Shown here piece by piece: positions 1 through 20,253 of a stretch of 64,000 nt of DNA; the first letter of the stretch is position 1; each line of letters begins with the position of its first letter. A model generated the notes under the pieces. That model ran no database searches and was not told where the DNA came from. It saw only the letters and a list, made by a program, of their open reading frames with translations. Both the position numbers and the translations under genes were made by a program. This DNA is from Lineus longissimus (taxonomy: Eukaryota; Nemertea; Pilidiophora; Heteronemertea; Lineidae). Where the stretch lies: positions 8,868,501 through 8,932,500 of the forward strand of contig NC_088309.1 of NCBI RefSeq assembly GCF_910592395.1, given 5' to 3'.

Positions 1-84
1 TTTACTAAGATGGACTAGATACCCTGATTGAAAACCCACCATGGCACTGGTTTTGACAATTTCATTCAATTTACAACAGGATAC

Positions 85-245
85 CTACTGTTCTTTGTTC
101 CCTGAAAGATTTGGCAAACATTCCCCAGTTCTTTCCAGATCCAAGTAAGCCATGAATAAGGACAAGAGGAACTTTCTGTGATTTCTTGTGACTTTCATAG
201 ACATTATGGCTTAAAGTCACAATCTCATCCTCATTTGGAGCCAAA
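85..245 (-). CDS. ABHD11: ABHD11-like exon 2 (HGLLGS oxyanion-hole segment)
   Basis: 161 bp between acceptor TTTCAG|TTTGG and donor ACAGTAG|GTATCC on the minus strand. Its first base completes the codon left open by exon 1. The following exon is outside the window. Confidence 0.8.
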
Positions 246-956
246 CTGAAATGAAAATACAAATAGATCAAAATTGTTTTATGTTTCAGTTAACGTGTTG
301 AGGAATGAATAAAGGTTTTATCTTACTAAATGTCTGTTGTCTCCCGTGTTATGCACTTCAATTTTGAATGACATCCTGAGCTTCAGGGACTTTCACTTGA
401 TACAAACGACCTCCCTTCTGTAATGAGGGACTGTTAGTTGAACGGGTCATCAGTCCTTGACTGAGTTTACTTTCAGTTTAAATCATTTTGGTCAACTCAT
501 CCACAGTCACAGTTAATACAGTATCAGTTCAGAGTTGCCAGTGAGTTGCAATGAGTTATGAGCCACCCAAGCTCTACAACTATACAACAATGCAACTATG
601 GCCAGGTTGTGTCCTTGTCAGGCACCTTGACCGAGGATGGACTTGGATGCTGATGTCTCCTCTTCCGTGACTAGGCCTATACTGTGTAGACCTACTCTAC
701 TGTGTTACCTCTAATACCTGTACCATGAATAATGAAACAAAAGTGATGTGGACATCGATTTAGATCACCATTAAGGTTTATAACAGTAATACCTGGGGAT
801 TGCCGTGTGGCAATAAAACCTCTGAACTATATTGTCATTCTTAACTACAAATCCGGGGTCAAATTTCGGTTGAAAATGTGTTAAAATTGAGAAAAATCGT
901 CTGCTAGCAAGACAAGTCATGCCAATTTTTCCAATCACGGAAATAAAACTACGCAT
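85..956 (-). CDS. ABHD11: ABHD11-like alpha/beta hydrolase, 5' part (exons 1-2 of a gene running off the left edge)
   Basis: Two minus-strand exons, 956-793 and 245-85, join in phase (54 codons plus AG, then T gives Ser55) and encode residues 1-108. The N-terminus is basic and hydrophobic without acidic residues (MRSFISVIGK, then RR at 19-20), as in a mitochondrial presequence. Exon 2 reads LSHNVYES, then VPLVLIHGLLGSGKNW; the HG (residues 86-87) followed by LLGS matches the oxyanion-hole segment of ABHD11, whose vertebrate form reads HGLFGSKTN. The nucleophile Ser, Asp and His would lie in exons outside the window. ABHD11 is known as a mitochondrial serine hydrolase that protects lipoylated 2-oxoglutarate dehydrogenase. 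The start is supported by an in-frame TAG 15 nt upstream. Divergently paired with RAB35. Another ABHD paralog remains possible, because only about a third of the protein is visible. Confidence 0.8.
246..792 (-). other. Intron 1 of the ABHD11-like gene
   Basis: 547 bp between the GT donor at 792 and the AG acceptor at 246. No further coding signal, repeat or RNA gene seen. Positions 1-84 are the start of intron 2. Confidence 0.7.
793..956 (-). CDS. ABHD11: ABHD11-like exon 1 (start codon, mitochondrial presequence)
   Basis: 164 bp from ATG at 956-954 to the donor CCCAG|GTATTA (minus strand); ends two bases into codon 55. The ATG sits inside an AGCATGCG word that resembles an NRF1 half-site. 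Confidence 0.78.
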
Positions 957-1049
957 GCTCAGCTCAGACTATTGTTAAACTTCCGGTTCTGTAATTTGTG
1001 TAGCCCCTCCTCAAATGTTCATTAAAAAATAGGTGATTTCTTGTAAAAT
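957..1049. promoter_or_regulatory. Compact divergent promoter between ABHD11-like and RAB35
   Basis: Only 93 bp separate the two start codons, so both 5' leaders and the core promoter must lie here or overlap the coding starts, unless remote leader exons exist. ACTTCCGG at 979-986 is a good ETS/GABP-type site, a motif typical of divergent housekeeping promoters. ACGCATGCTC at 951-960, overlapping the ABHD11-like ATG, resembles an NRF1 half-site. No clear TATA box. Confidence 0.6.
1015..1032 (+). other. Upstream ORF in the RAB35 leader (MFIKK-stop)
   Basis: ATG at 1015 followed by four sense codons and TAG at 1030-1032, ending 17 nt before the RAB35 ATG. It would act as a uORF only if transcription starts upstream of 1015. 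Confidence 0.35.
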
Positions 1050-9824
<8,775 letters not shown>

Positions 9825-12800
9825 CTGTGGAACCTTGAGGAACATTTTCATGTAAACTAAATGGTGTGGTGTGAAGACCTTTTGGGCGTTGAAGTCTTGA
9901 AGACATGTAGAACATTTGTCAATATCAAGTGCAAAGAAACAAATCTTAAGAGCTCCAAGTTGGAGGTTGTGAAATATTGTAGACCTGGAAAGGTTAGCGT
10001 GCCTATTTTATTTTTGTGTTTACTGGTTATCGTGAGAACATATGAAAGAAACTTTAATTCAAATCACCATTACAGGGTTGTTAAAACACTAAATTAAGGG
10101 AACGTTGTCACGAAACTGCAAAATAAAATGGCCGCCAATATTTCCGGGTTTACAGTTTGTTTGGATACTTGATGTAGCTTATGAGCTTACGACATTGTGT
10201 GTCTTATTTACAACCCCCGGTACTGCTTTTCACCCCTCTAGAACTAAAGCAATAGCGTGTTCTGCACTGTCAGTGTATGGATTGCTTGGTTGTAGTAGAG
10301 TGCTAAAACCTCTGCTGTCATTGGTTTCATGAGTTGCCACTATTCTTTGAACTGCTCTCTTCTCCTTAGCATTCGGCATCAATTCAAATCTGTAGTCCAG
10401 TGTGGTTTATTAATTAAGTCGACTGTTGATTACAGATCCCTCTTGGTCCCCCAGAGTTGAGCTGTGTAGTTGAAATAGTTGAACTGTTGAACGTTTGCCC
10501 TCAAATATTGGTATTGCCCGGGACAAGTAACAGTGGTTTGACTGCTATGAACAATGCCTCACAGCTTTTATTGAATATCACCCAAAGCACTAGTGTCATT
10601 TGATGCAATGTCAGATACTATGTGATGGAATTTCAAAGCTTTTTTTTAATACTGCAAAATGGCTTCTTTGGTATTGTGCTTAAAGGCTTCGCTGTTCGTT
10701 AAAAATTTGTAACTGAATTTGAACATTTGAATTTGAAAATTTCGGTTTCAAATTTGATGTTTCTCATTTTTGTGTTCGCTAGGATTGACCCATCTTTTTG
10801 ATTGCACTGGCATGCACAAGTAATCATAGTCATTGCATGGGTACATTTCAAGATGATTTAGCAATTTTCCTTACATATATTCAGTGGATTGTGAAAATTG
10901 TGGATATCTAAAGTTTATTTTCACACTTTCAGCAGAAAAGAGTAGCCTGAAAGTTATTTATTTGCACTGCAAATTATTAATCGACAACTAGTGTCAGCAT
11001 TTTCAAAATAAATCTAGCCGGCTAGATTCAATAAGTAAGTGCTGATATGTAGACTTTGAAAGGTCAAGGAATTTTAAATCGGTGTTTACCAGACTATCCA
11101 AGATTGTTCTTGGGAGCTCGGTGGCATAATCGTTTGAAATTGTTTTGATTATTTTGACGGCCAACATTGCAGATTGCGAAGACAATTGCGTAGAACCAAA
11201 AGAAGCAAAAAAACTGGCTGGTGTCATCTGTGAGATATAAAAGTTATTGTTCAGGCTAGAGCTGGTGGTCTCTCCCGTGAGTGTTTTACAGTGCCAATAC
11301 ATCGAAATCGCTCAGCTAAAATACCTCTAGTTTAAACAGACCAATCAGATGCAAGCTCCGTCCAGCTGTAGCAATCGGAAGGTGATAATACAAACAGCAT
11401 GGACACAATCAAGAATTGCAGGTTTTAACAAGTCTGAAGAGGACACTTGCTCTTTTCTCTGAGTTTTAATGTTTTCCTAAATGTCCAGCTATTCTTCAGA
11501 GATGAAGCTTTAAGTATATGTTCAGTTTAGGATGTTAGGCATGTTTCAGTAGACCCTGTTGGTTGACCTCGTGTATGAATCGTGTTATGTCCAAGTATTT
11601 TATAAGAAAGCAAAGATGTGTCATCTTTTACCTAAATAAGTCTAATCCCCACCTTTACAAGAAACAGTTTTGACACTGAACTGGCATATTGATTGAATTG
11701 GCATTTATTGCTTTGTAAATAACAATGTACAGGTTTTGTTTATACTTTATGTATAGAGATATATACCAGTGATGGCTCACTTCAGTTTTTTTTACTTCAT
11801 GTTTCTTCCTTAAAAGAATCTAAAAAGGGGTCTTCGTCGACTCAAACTTTTGCACCAGAGTAAGTAGAACCAACACTACAACTTCTGTTTCGACACAACG
11901 TCAGACGTAACAGTTTTATCGCCAGGATATGCAGTACCACAAATTCGCTCATACTCTACTAGTATGATTGCAAAGTTGAATTGGTTTTACAAATAACTCT
12001 CTGAAACTTTTATTAAGTCAATCCTCGTATTTGTCGAGGTCCAATTGTGTTATGTGATTTGTGAATTGTGATTTGAAATTGATTGTGATGTTGGTCCAGC
12101 ACAAGCTTCCGAATAGCATAGTATTTTTCAACCTCTTCTTTCTGTTTGGATATTTAGGTAAGATCCAAAAGCTACACTTGAGGGCAGCAAATTGGTGTAG
12201 ATTATTTCACCAAACAATGGTTCAAGACTCGACGTGGATCACATCAATTGTGGCATTGGTCGATAGGAATTCATGACAGAATGCACTCAGTTGATTTTCA
12301 CACGATTGAACATTGTTACCATCAAGTAAAGCAGTAAAACATTGTTCAGTTTTTGTTTGATCTGTGAAGAGGGTCATGTACATTGGATTTGTAAAATTAG
12401 AATTTGCTTTGGATATAATCCATGTAGAATTAGGCTAAGATTTCTTTAAATCTGTCACAGCAAACTCCCGAAGTGATGATCAGAAGTATATCAGGTGGGG
12501 ATCCAGGATACAGAGAAGGAGTGGCGTCCCAGTGGCTTCACACTCAAAATCCGGATCAGTTTCAAAGGATTTTTTCAAAGTTCTAAAATTTCGTGGTCAA
12601 TTTCAACATATTTCTGAAATAAGGGGGCAGGTGTGGTAACTCAGTTGACCACATTATAGTGTATGATCTTCTGATAAGTGTATGTTGATCTCATTAACTA
12701 GACTTTCAACAAAATGTAGTTGTACCTTCTGAACACTACTCGGCACCAAAACAAAAAGTTTCTTTTCTGCATGTGATGCAGATTTATTAAAAATTCACCG

Positions 12801-13140
12801 GTTTCAGATTTTATGGATTAAATGGGTTGATAAGCCAGATCCTTTTTGAGTTGATTGAGAAAGTGTCAAGTGTTGTGTAATCACAGTAATGGCATTGTTG
12901 TATGATAGCTTAGAATGAAAATGTTAATATATAGGAAATAATATAAAACTTTCAGTTATTTTTCTAGCCATACCCCGTCGTTCAAAATGTTTGGAAATGA
13001 GGGGATTGAGGGATGGGCCTCAATTTTACCATAGCAGATTTGATAATAAGTTCAGAATCAGAAACATATTCTTTTGAGGCTTCATGATACAGAGGAAGAT
13101 GGCCAAGAACTATTTACTGGCTTCGTGTTAAATGAATAAA
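9825..13140 (+). other. Probable RAB35 3' UTR and downstream flank
   Basis: No coding region after the RAB35 stop. Plus-strand AATAAA hexamers occur at 10122, 11017 and 13135, so the 3' UTR could be about 0.3, 1.2 or 3.3 kb. The minus-strand open frame at 11302-11003 (99 codons) has no recognisable family motif. Confidence 0.4.
13135..13140 (+). terminator. Candidate distal RAB35 poly(A) signal
   Basis: AATAAA in AATGAATAAAG, the most distal good hexamer before the sequence loses UTR-like character. A weak call without transcript data. Confidence 0.3.
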
Positions 13141-14659
13141 GAATTCTGTATCATTCATTTGACATGGCAGGGCAAGTATTTCTTTTCTTGAATGTACATG
13201 TAAACTTGTAGACATGAATAGACTTGATAAGATCATTATTCTCTCTGTAATCACATAATTTTGCATAATTCTGTAGTCTAGTATTTGTGATTCTTTATCA
13301 TATCCCAGAATTCATTTCAAAACTAGCTTATTGGTTGCACAAAGGAATGCGTAAAATTGAAAGATTGCGGTCAGTGTCATCTATGAGATAAAGTGCAAAG
13401 CATGCCTGAGACCTGCCAGCAAGTTGACGGCACTTTAGTCAGTAATTTCTTGAACATAAGTTAGTCCTTAAAAAAGTCATCTCGGCCAAAGGTGGTAAAT
13501 TTGTGAATATGGGTCGCATATATTAACAAGAGTGTGTCTTCGGTTAGCATGTGCACCCTTAATGGGACAATATAGGCAGCAGCTAGGCAGGCAATATAAA
13601 GTTACACAAAGTTGCCAAGTTGTCTCTCACATCTTACAGTATGTCGAAATGATTGACGCTTGTACGAGGAATATATTTAGTGCTGAATCTGACATAACCC
13701 AGGGCCCTGACTGTGTATATCAGTCACCTGAAGATGGCCAAATTAGCCCATCTGCTCCTGCCTATAGTCCCCCTTTAACATCTAAAATATTTCTGTGAAG
13801 TTAACGGGGGTGGATTAGTACTCTGTATTGTTCACTGTAATCCGGTGGTATCACGAATCAGATTAGGAAGGTTGTGCACTACTCCAACTCCCAATGTGAG
13901 GTCATTCCCTTTTCTCCCTTATTACGTCATCAGTAAGAATGGGGTTACTACTCGATGAACTCAGTTGTGACAGAAATGAAGTGATCAGTAGCACCCCACT
14001 TATCAAAGTGCAGGATGCAACTTCTGAAAAGGGAGTTAAACTCTGTCTTAAGTGGTAGTCTCAATGGTGCGCCACCCCTGTATTGCAGACATTTCCCGAT
14101 CCTAAGTCTGTTGAATCTCAAGCACCCACCCCTGAAATAAGAGGTGAACAAGTTTATCATTAAAGATGAAGTACGCATTATAAGGTCCATGAATTCTGAT
14201 GAGCATTATTTTTGTCCTTACCCAATTTTTTATTGGGATTACTGTCATCATAAATAGTTACACACACCCTGTATAAATGTCTGTGCAAAGACCTGAAAAT
14301 TCTATTGCATCCGCTATCGTCATCTATCCAAACGTGCCTAACACATACAGTCATGTAACTGGTATGGAGTACCCATCAATATTCATGGACTCGTAATAAG
14401 GTATTTTGCAAGACTTCTGTTGCAGAAGCTTTGATATTTTCAATTCAAGAAAATATGTACTTGTATCTATAATTATTAGGCATACATTGAACTGTATATG
14501 AAATATAATATTGTAAGAAAAGATGAATATCACTGTTTTGTTTGTTCTCTCATTGATCGAAAAAGCTGGTTATCTGAAGTACAACCAGTTTGATTTAATT
14601 AAACGAGTACAGATGAGTTGGAGTTGGAGGATTAATATTACGTAAAAAACTCATTAGGA
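13141..14659. other. Intergenic, nothing supported
   Basis: The longest open frame (13532-13798, 88 codons) shows no family resemblance or splice context. Confidence 0.5.
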
Positions 14660-14945
14660 TGCTGGAGCATCTACTGGACGGCTACCCGCAGGCATGACAT
14701 GGGACAAGACACTTGTGCTGCTATCTCTGATTCAATAGCGTACATTGGAGACCTATATAACCAGGTTTACGCTTCACAACTCTATAGACACTGAAGCACC
14801 GACTGGACACCCATCTCGCAGACGAGATAAATACACCAGGAAATCTACATATCAATTGCTTAACCTATTGGACGACTTGGTAAAGAGGTTTACCCGTCAC
14901 AACTGAAGCACCTACTGGACACTGATCTCACAATTAGTCTTAGAC
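14660..14945. repeat. Degenerate ~120-bp tandem repeat, about 2.5 copies
   Basis: The phrase GAAGCAC-TACTGGACACCCATCTCGCA recurs with divergence near 14664, 14792 and 14900; a second shared phrase, GGTTTACCCGTCACAACT, recurs near 14763 and 14880. Spacing is 128 and about 110 bp. No coding frame is kept. Confidence 0.55.
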
Positions 14946-15611
14946 CTGTCATCAGGACCTCCCTATCAAGGACAGAATTTGTCAGTCCAGTGGGGTTAGA
15001 TCATTAAAAAGCAATATATGAACAGTAGAGAGGATAAGCCATTATTAGAGAGATTTAGCATTTGATTTGATGAAAGAGGTTTAGCAATCGATTGGTTTGT
15101 TTTGTACCCCGACCCCCTCTGGTTGTAGATGCTGACAGCTGAGACATCCGGCATGTCCAGCGAATTAAGCCGAGACGGCTCCTGGTCGTTTTCACGGCTT
15201 TGCCATGCGCTTAGACCCGCCCAATCTAGTAGGGGGTAGAGTTGGTAAGTATGTACAGCTACAAAAGCGAGATCATTGCAGCCTTTGATATTGCTAAACA
15301 TATTATAAAAAACTTTACATTATAGTTAGTTTTTAGAACATGTAAATGTGTTTCTGAAGAAAAAACTCCTTTTTTGAGGATTACTTCTTTGACCCAACAC
15401 CCCGCCAAAAAATGTTGAGGACCAAGCTATATTTAGGCATATTTGGTTACCGCCACCTTACCATTACGTCATTTTCATCATCATGTGATCTCTGCACCCC
15501 CTGCTCGGAAGCACGAGGTGGCAGACGATGCGCACTTTTTCCGAACTTTTTTGATTTCCTGAAATTCAATATTTTTTTTCCTCAAAAACAGCTTTTTTGG
15601 GGTAAGTACTA

Positions 15612-15830
15612 CAAATTTTATGTCTAATTTCTTCATTATGATCTCGTGATCAGAATGGAGCGCACTTGTTTAGATTTTAGTCAATATGTTCACTATTTCT
15701 CGGTCGGAGAAGTTGGTGGGATGTTTGCGCAAAAATTTCAATGCGCAAAATGGCTTCGTTACTCGGAGAGAAAAAATTCTGTCTTGAAAGACCGATCAAA
15801 TCCTTCATCATCCTTGTGAATTAGCAACTA
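15612..15830 (+). repeat. Direct repeat copy A (partner at 20254-20421)
   Basis: Begins TTTTATGTCTAATTTCTTCA and includes GATGTTTGCGCAAAAATTTC and GACCGATCAAATCCTTCATC. The same text, with an internal deletion, returns at 20254-20421. Probably a copy of a dispersed non-autonomous element. Confidence 0.65.
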
Positions 15831-16324
15831 TGATACTTATTTTTATGTTCTATGTGTAAATCTATATCTAATGAAATGAACATTGTAAAAAAATATTTGT
15901 TCGTTGAAAGGGATTTTGAAAAACGGAAACTTTTACTAACAACACTTCCCTGATCATATCATATAGAAGAATACATTGTAGTGTTTCATGCACGCGACAT
16001 CCGCGCACACCACAGGGTCATCATGATTTCATGGACTTTTTCGATCGTAAATTAGACTGTTTGACAGCTCGAAACTTGAAAAATTTTGAAAAAAACCTGT
16101 TATTGGTCATTGCAAGTCCTTCTTTTTGGGTTTTCTTAGGTTGAATTCAACTTGGAATGATTTTTCCGCGAGTTCATCCCCACTTGAACAGATTGGCTGT
16201 CATGAAAATGCCTAAGTGAACAGGGTCCATCCTGGAGTTAACAGCTAATTTCGGTCAATCTGCTAAGTTAACAGCCTGGTGTAGGAATTGACAGCTGAAT
16301 AGCCATTGGTAAGTAAGACAAATT

Positions 16325-16460
16325 TTCTATGGCTCTCCAAGACGATCATTCTCTAATAATGTAATTGTAATGACGATATTATTTCCGTTCTGTCGATATT
16401 ATTAATTCGTTATGTCAAAATTATTTCCGTAATCACAATATTAATATTGTCATGTCGACA
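16325..16460 (+). repeat. Inverted-repeat arm A (partner at 20160-20228), AT-rich palindromic
   Basis: TCTCTAATAATGTAAT followed by TTTCCGTTCTGTCGATATTA matches, inverted, the sequence at 20160-20228. The arm is also internally palindromic (GTCGATATTATT against AATATTGTCATGTCGAC). This looks like a MITE terminus. Confidence 0.5.
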
Positions 16461-18183
16461 GAATTGTTGTTACCTAGCACAAGTATTTTGCATAGTTTAT
16501 GATTTATGAGCGTTGTTTTCGACATGACAATATTACCAGCGCTCGAAAGCGATCACATTTAGTCTTAAAACCTAAGACGATAAAAGAAAAAAATACTTCA
16601 AAGAAGCTTCTTTTACCATCTTAACTGAACTCTCTCATCAGCGGCCATTAGTCAGAAAAGACGTAGTCGAATCGAGTACGTAATAAACACAGTGCATGCG
16701 CTTAAACCATAACATGAATTGCTTTTAAAACACTATCATGTTAACAAGTACCCATTGCGGTTGATGAAAAACATATTTAAAGCCAAATCCATAGACGGAA
16801 ATTGGTTAAAAATCTCAAGTGAATTTGGAGGCCGTTTCGAAACCAACTTGATTTCGAAGACTGCTCGTTTCAGACAGTCTAAAAATAGGTTTAGAGATTA
16901 CATCACCTCGCGAAAACATGTCATGTTACATATGTAAACCGCTGACAACAACGGCGCCATTTTGTGCAAAATGGTGGACTTTTTAACATCATCAAAATTG
17001 CCGTGACGAAAAAAGAGCATCAAGATATATTTTTTTATCTTTCTGAAATTACAAAAGAATATTATCAATCACCAATGGAATGACCCTATTGAGAAATTTG
17101 ATGTAATTTTTGTTTTTATTCAATCGTTATCGGTTACCTCCTCACATATTGCTGCCAGGGGTGAAAGACTTGGGTAAAGAACGACTCTGGTGTGGAGATT
17201 GATTACTGCACGTGACAATAATATTGACGGTGGAAGATGCCAGCTTTGCGATTTTCTCGTCAATAATGTCTAAATATGACTTTATTTCTTAGTCGATTTC
17301 GAATTAGGTGCATATAAACACTGTACAGCTACATAAAGAATACATTAATTTGGTAGATTCTGTAGATACATGTTCACTTTTTATAAAATTTGCACATAGT
17401 CGTAGCATTTTTCCGGGTTCTTTGATATGCAAATGTACATTTCCACGTGCTTTCATCTACGCTGTATTTCTGATATCCTTGCATCGACGTATATATGGCG
17501 TAAATCCGATTGTCTCTGCCAATATACGTCTATGGTTCATTCGACTAGATCACATTCACAATTATACTGGTTAGTCCCGCCTACCAAGTACTCTGGCCAG
17601 TCGGAATTCCTCTTACATGTTGATTGGCTGCTGCTCGTGAATACAAGGATAGTCACAATCTGGAGAAAACCATCTGTGGCCCATCGATTTTTGAGCAAAC
17701 AAGATGGCACAATCTGTCCTCACTTGAGCAAACTCCCATACGCATCGGAGGATATTTCTGTTGGAGGAGCCCCCTACATTGTTGTCTTTGGTGGAAATGT
17801 GCTTCGAGACAATCTTGCCCTGATTTCCCGTCATCGCTGATATGCATATTTTTCTCAGAAGACGTAATTTCTGAGAAGGATCTCTAATGCCTTATAGACC
17901 AAGGCATGGAGACATCGTCACAACCTTACTCACTTGCAACAGTCAGGCATACTATCGGTGCCCAAGTAAGGGTAGAAATGGGGTACAGCCCTGTCCCTTC
18001 AGTATTGGACAAGACATGTCTGAGACCGTCAAAACCACATCTTGAGAGAAAGCCTCATCAATACTCGTATTGCATTCAATCGTTTGTGTTTGACCCATCC
18101 CTACCCAAGTAGTTGTGACCTTGTCGTCAGTAGAGCACATCCTGCAGTCAGACTGCCTTACCTTTGGCAATGTTTCTGAGACA
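16461..18183. other. Interval between inverted arm and satellite, no supported gene
   Basis: Holds the longest anonymous open frame of the area (17427-17840, plus, 137 codons), with overlapping frames on both strands. No motif, splice context or family resemblance. A GATTGG box (17622) and an AAGATGGC word (17702) stand upstream of a seven-codon ATG frame. Confidence 0.4.
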
Positions 18184-18951
18184 GGCCTGTTGTGACTGTC
18201 TTATAGCTCTCTCATTGATTCGACAACATGTTGGAGGTCCCAGGCTCAATTCGGTCTGGTTGTGACTGTATTATCTCTTATCACGTTGGAAACACAGTGG
18301 GCTCCCAAACTAGAGTCTGGTTGTGACTGTCTTATAGCTCTCATCGCATTGAAAACATGGTGAAGCTCCCAAGCTCAATTCGGACCGGTTGTGATTGTCT
18401 TGTCTCTCTCATCGATTTGACAACACAGTGGAGCTCCCAAGCTCAATTCGGCCTGGTTGTGACTGTCTTATCTCTCTCATCAATTTGACAACACAGTGGA
18501 GCTCCCAAGCTCAATTTGGCCTGGTTGTGACTGTCTTATCTCTCTCATCGATTTGACAACACAGTGGAGCTCCCAAGCTCAATTCGGCCTGGTTGTGACT
18601 GTCTTATCTCTCTCATCAATTTGACAACACAGTGGAGCTCCCAAGCTCAATTCGGCCTGGTTGCGACTGTCTTATCTCTCTCATCGATTTGACAACACAG
18701 TGGAGCTCCTAAGCTAGATTAGGCCTGGTTGTGACTGTCTTATCTCTCTCATCGATTTGACATCACAGCGGAGCTCCCAAGCTCATTTTGGCCCGATTGT
18801 GACTATCCTATCTCTCTCATCGATTTGACAACCAGTGGAGCTCCCAAGCTAGAATAGGCCTGGTTGTGACTGTCTTATCTCTCATCGCGTTGGGAACAGT
18901 GGAGCTACCAGGCTCAATTCGGTCTGGTTGTGACTATCTTATCTCTCTTAT
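18184..18951. repeat. 68-bp satellite array, about 11 copies
   Basis: The unit contains GGTTGTGACTGTCTTATCTC and ACACAGTGGAGCTCCCAAGC and repeats every 68 bp (for example GGTTGTG at 18455 and 18523). Central copies are nearly identical; outer copies are diverged or shortened. Head-to-tail units without spacers, so it is not a CRISPR array. Confidence 0.9.
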
Positions 18952-18956
18952 AGTAG

Positions 18957-19802
18957 GTTGTGACATCATATCGAGCGATCGGATGTTGTTGAGACACTTG
19001 ACAGATGGAAATATTGTCCACATGGACATGGGGTGATATGAATAAAGACAAGCAAATGCTCTTACTCCGGTTTTGTACAGGAAGGCCTAGTGTAAATGTA
19101 CATGGAGATTTAGATAAAAGCATTTGCTAGTCTTTATTCATATCACCCATTGTCTTTACTAAGGTTGCGACATCATATCAAGAAAGGTCCTCGAGTTGTT
19201 CACAGGTGATGCATGGTCTTTGTGACATCATATCGAGCGATCGGATGTTGTTAAGACACTTGACAGATGGAAATATTGTCCACAGGGCCATGGTCTTTAC
19301 TAAGGTTGTGACATCATATCAAGAAAGGTTCTTGATCGAGTTGTTTACAGGTGATGCATGGTCTTTGTGACATCATATCGAGCGATCAGATGTTGTTGAG
19401 ACATTTGACAGATGGAAATATTGTCCACAGGGACATGGTCTTTACTAAGGTTGTGACATCATATCAAGAAAGGTTCTTGATCGAGTTGTTTACAGGTGAT
19501 GCATGGTCTTTGTGACATCATATCGAGCGATCGGATGTTGTTGAGACACTTGACAGATGGAAATATTGTCCACAGGGCCATGGTCTTTACTAAGGTTGCA
19601 ACATCATATCAAGAAAGGTTCTTGATCGAGTTGTTTACAGGTGATGCATGGTCTTTGTGACATCATATCGAGCGATCGGATGTTGTTGAGACACTTCACA
19701 GATGGAAATATTGTCCACAGGGACATGGTCTTTACTAAGGTTGCGACATCATATCAAGAAAGGTTCTTAATCGAGTTGTTTACAGGTTGTGACATCATAT
19801 GA
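18957..19802. repeat. 145-bp satellite array, about 5 copies
   Basis: GACATCATATCGAGCGATC starts at 19224, 19369, 19514 and 19659, exactly 145 bp apart. Each unit is a diverged dimer: a second GACATCATATCAAGAAAGG lies about 86 bp into each. The first unit is enlarged by a 118-bp insertion (19031-19148). Confidence 0.9.
19031..19148. mobile_element. 118-bp MITE inserted in the 145-bp satellite
   Basis: The ends are inverted copies: GGGTGATATGAATAAAGACA at the left and, read back from the right end, the same with one change in 30 bp (AGCAAATGCT continues both). The other satellite units run from GGACAT into GGTCTTTAC without this block, so it is an insertion; a 2-bp AT duplication would fit the junctions. 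No coding capacity. Confidence 0.8.
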
Positions 19803-20159
19803 GAAATAAATTAACACATGTTGTATTTTCGTAAAGGGCATGTAAATATTGACTAAATAAATCCTGTAACAAAATAAATAGATTGAGAGATTGTGCAGTA
19901 GTAACGCAACTTTTGATCTGCAGTCCAACATGGCTGCCAGCAATGCAAAAAATAACACTTCAACGCCATACTATGACTGATGCTGATTATACTAGGCCTA
20001 CGCTTATGGCTGCAACGAGCGATCAGGCAGATTCGTAGAATGCACAAAATGAAAGCTCATTGGTGAGTGGTTGACTATAGCCCTTGCCCAGTAGAATGGA
20101 CGAACAATAGCCAAAGCTTTCCAAATTACACAACACTCCAGATTATGAACTAACGCGGT

Positions 20160-20228
20160 AGAATATTGACATGACGATATTAATATCGACAGTACGGAAA
20201 TGATATAGCTATTGCATTATTAGAGAGT
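20160..20228 (-). repeat. Inverted-repeat arm B (partner at 16325-16460)
   Basis: Reverse complement reads GGCTATTCACAACTCTCTAA, then TTTCCGTACTGTCGATATTA, matching arm A over about 70 bp with mismatches. Confidence 0.5.
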
Positions 20229-20253
20229 TGTGAATAGCCTTTGAGCGCCATAA

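Noticed and set aside
16719-16937. 72-codon frame as part of a transposase
   Set aside because: No DDE or DNA-binding motif, and the codon pattern looks like random AT-rich sequence.
17427-17840. 137-codon plus-strand frame as a gene
   Set aside because: Several frames on both strands are open over the same stretch, there is no family motif or splice support, and it lies inside a repeat-bounded block.
18184-18951. CRISPR-like array
   Set aside because: Units are contiguous 68-bp repeats with no unique spacers, in animal DNA.
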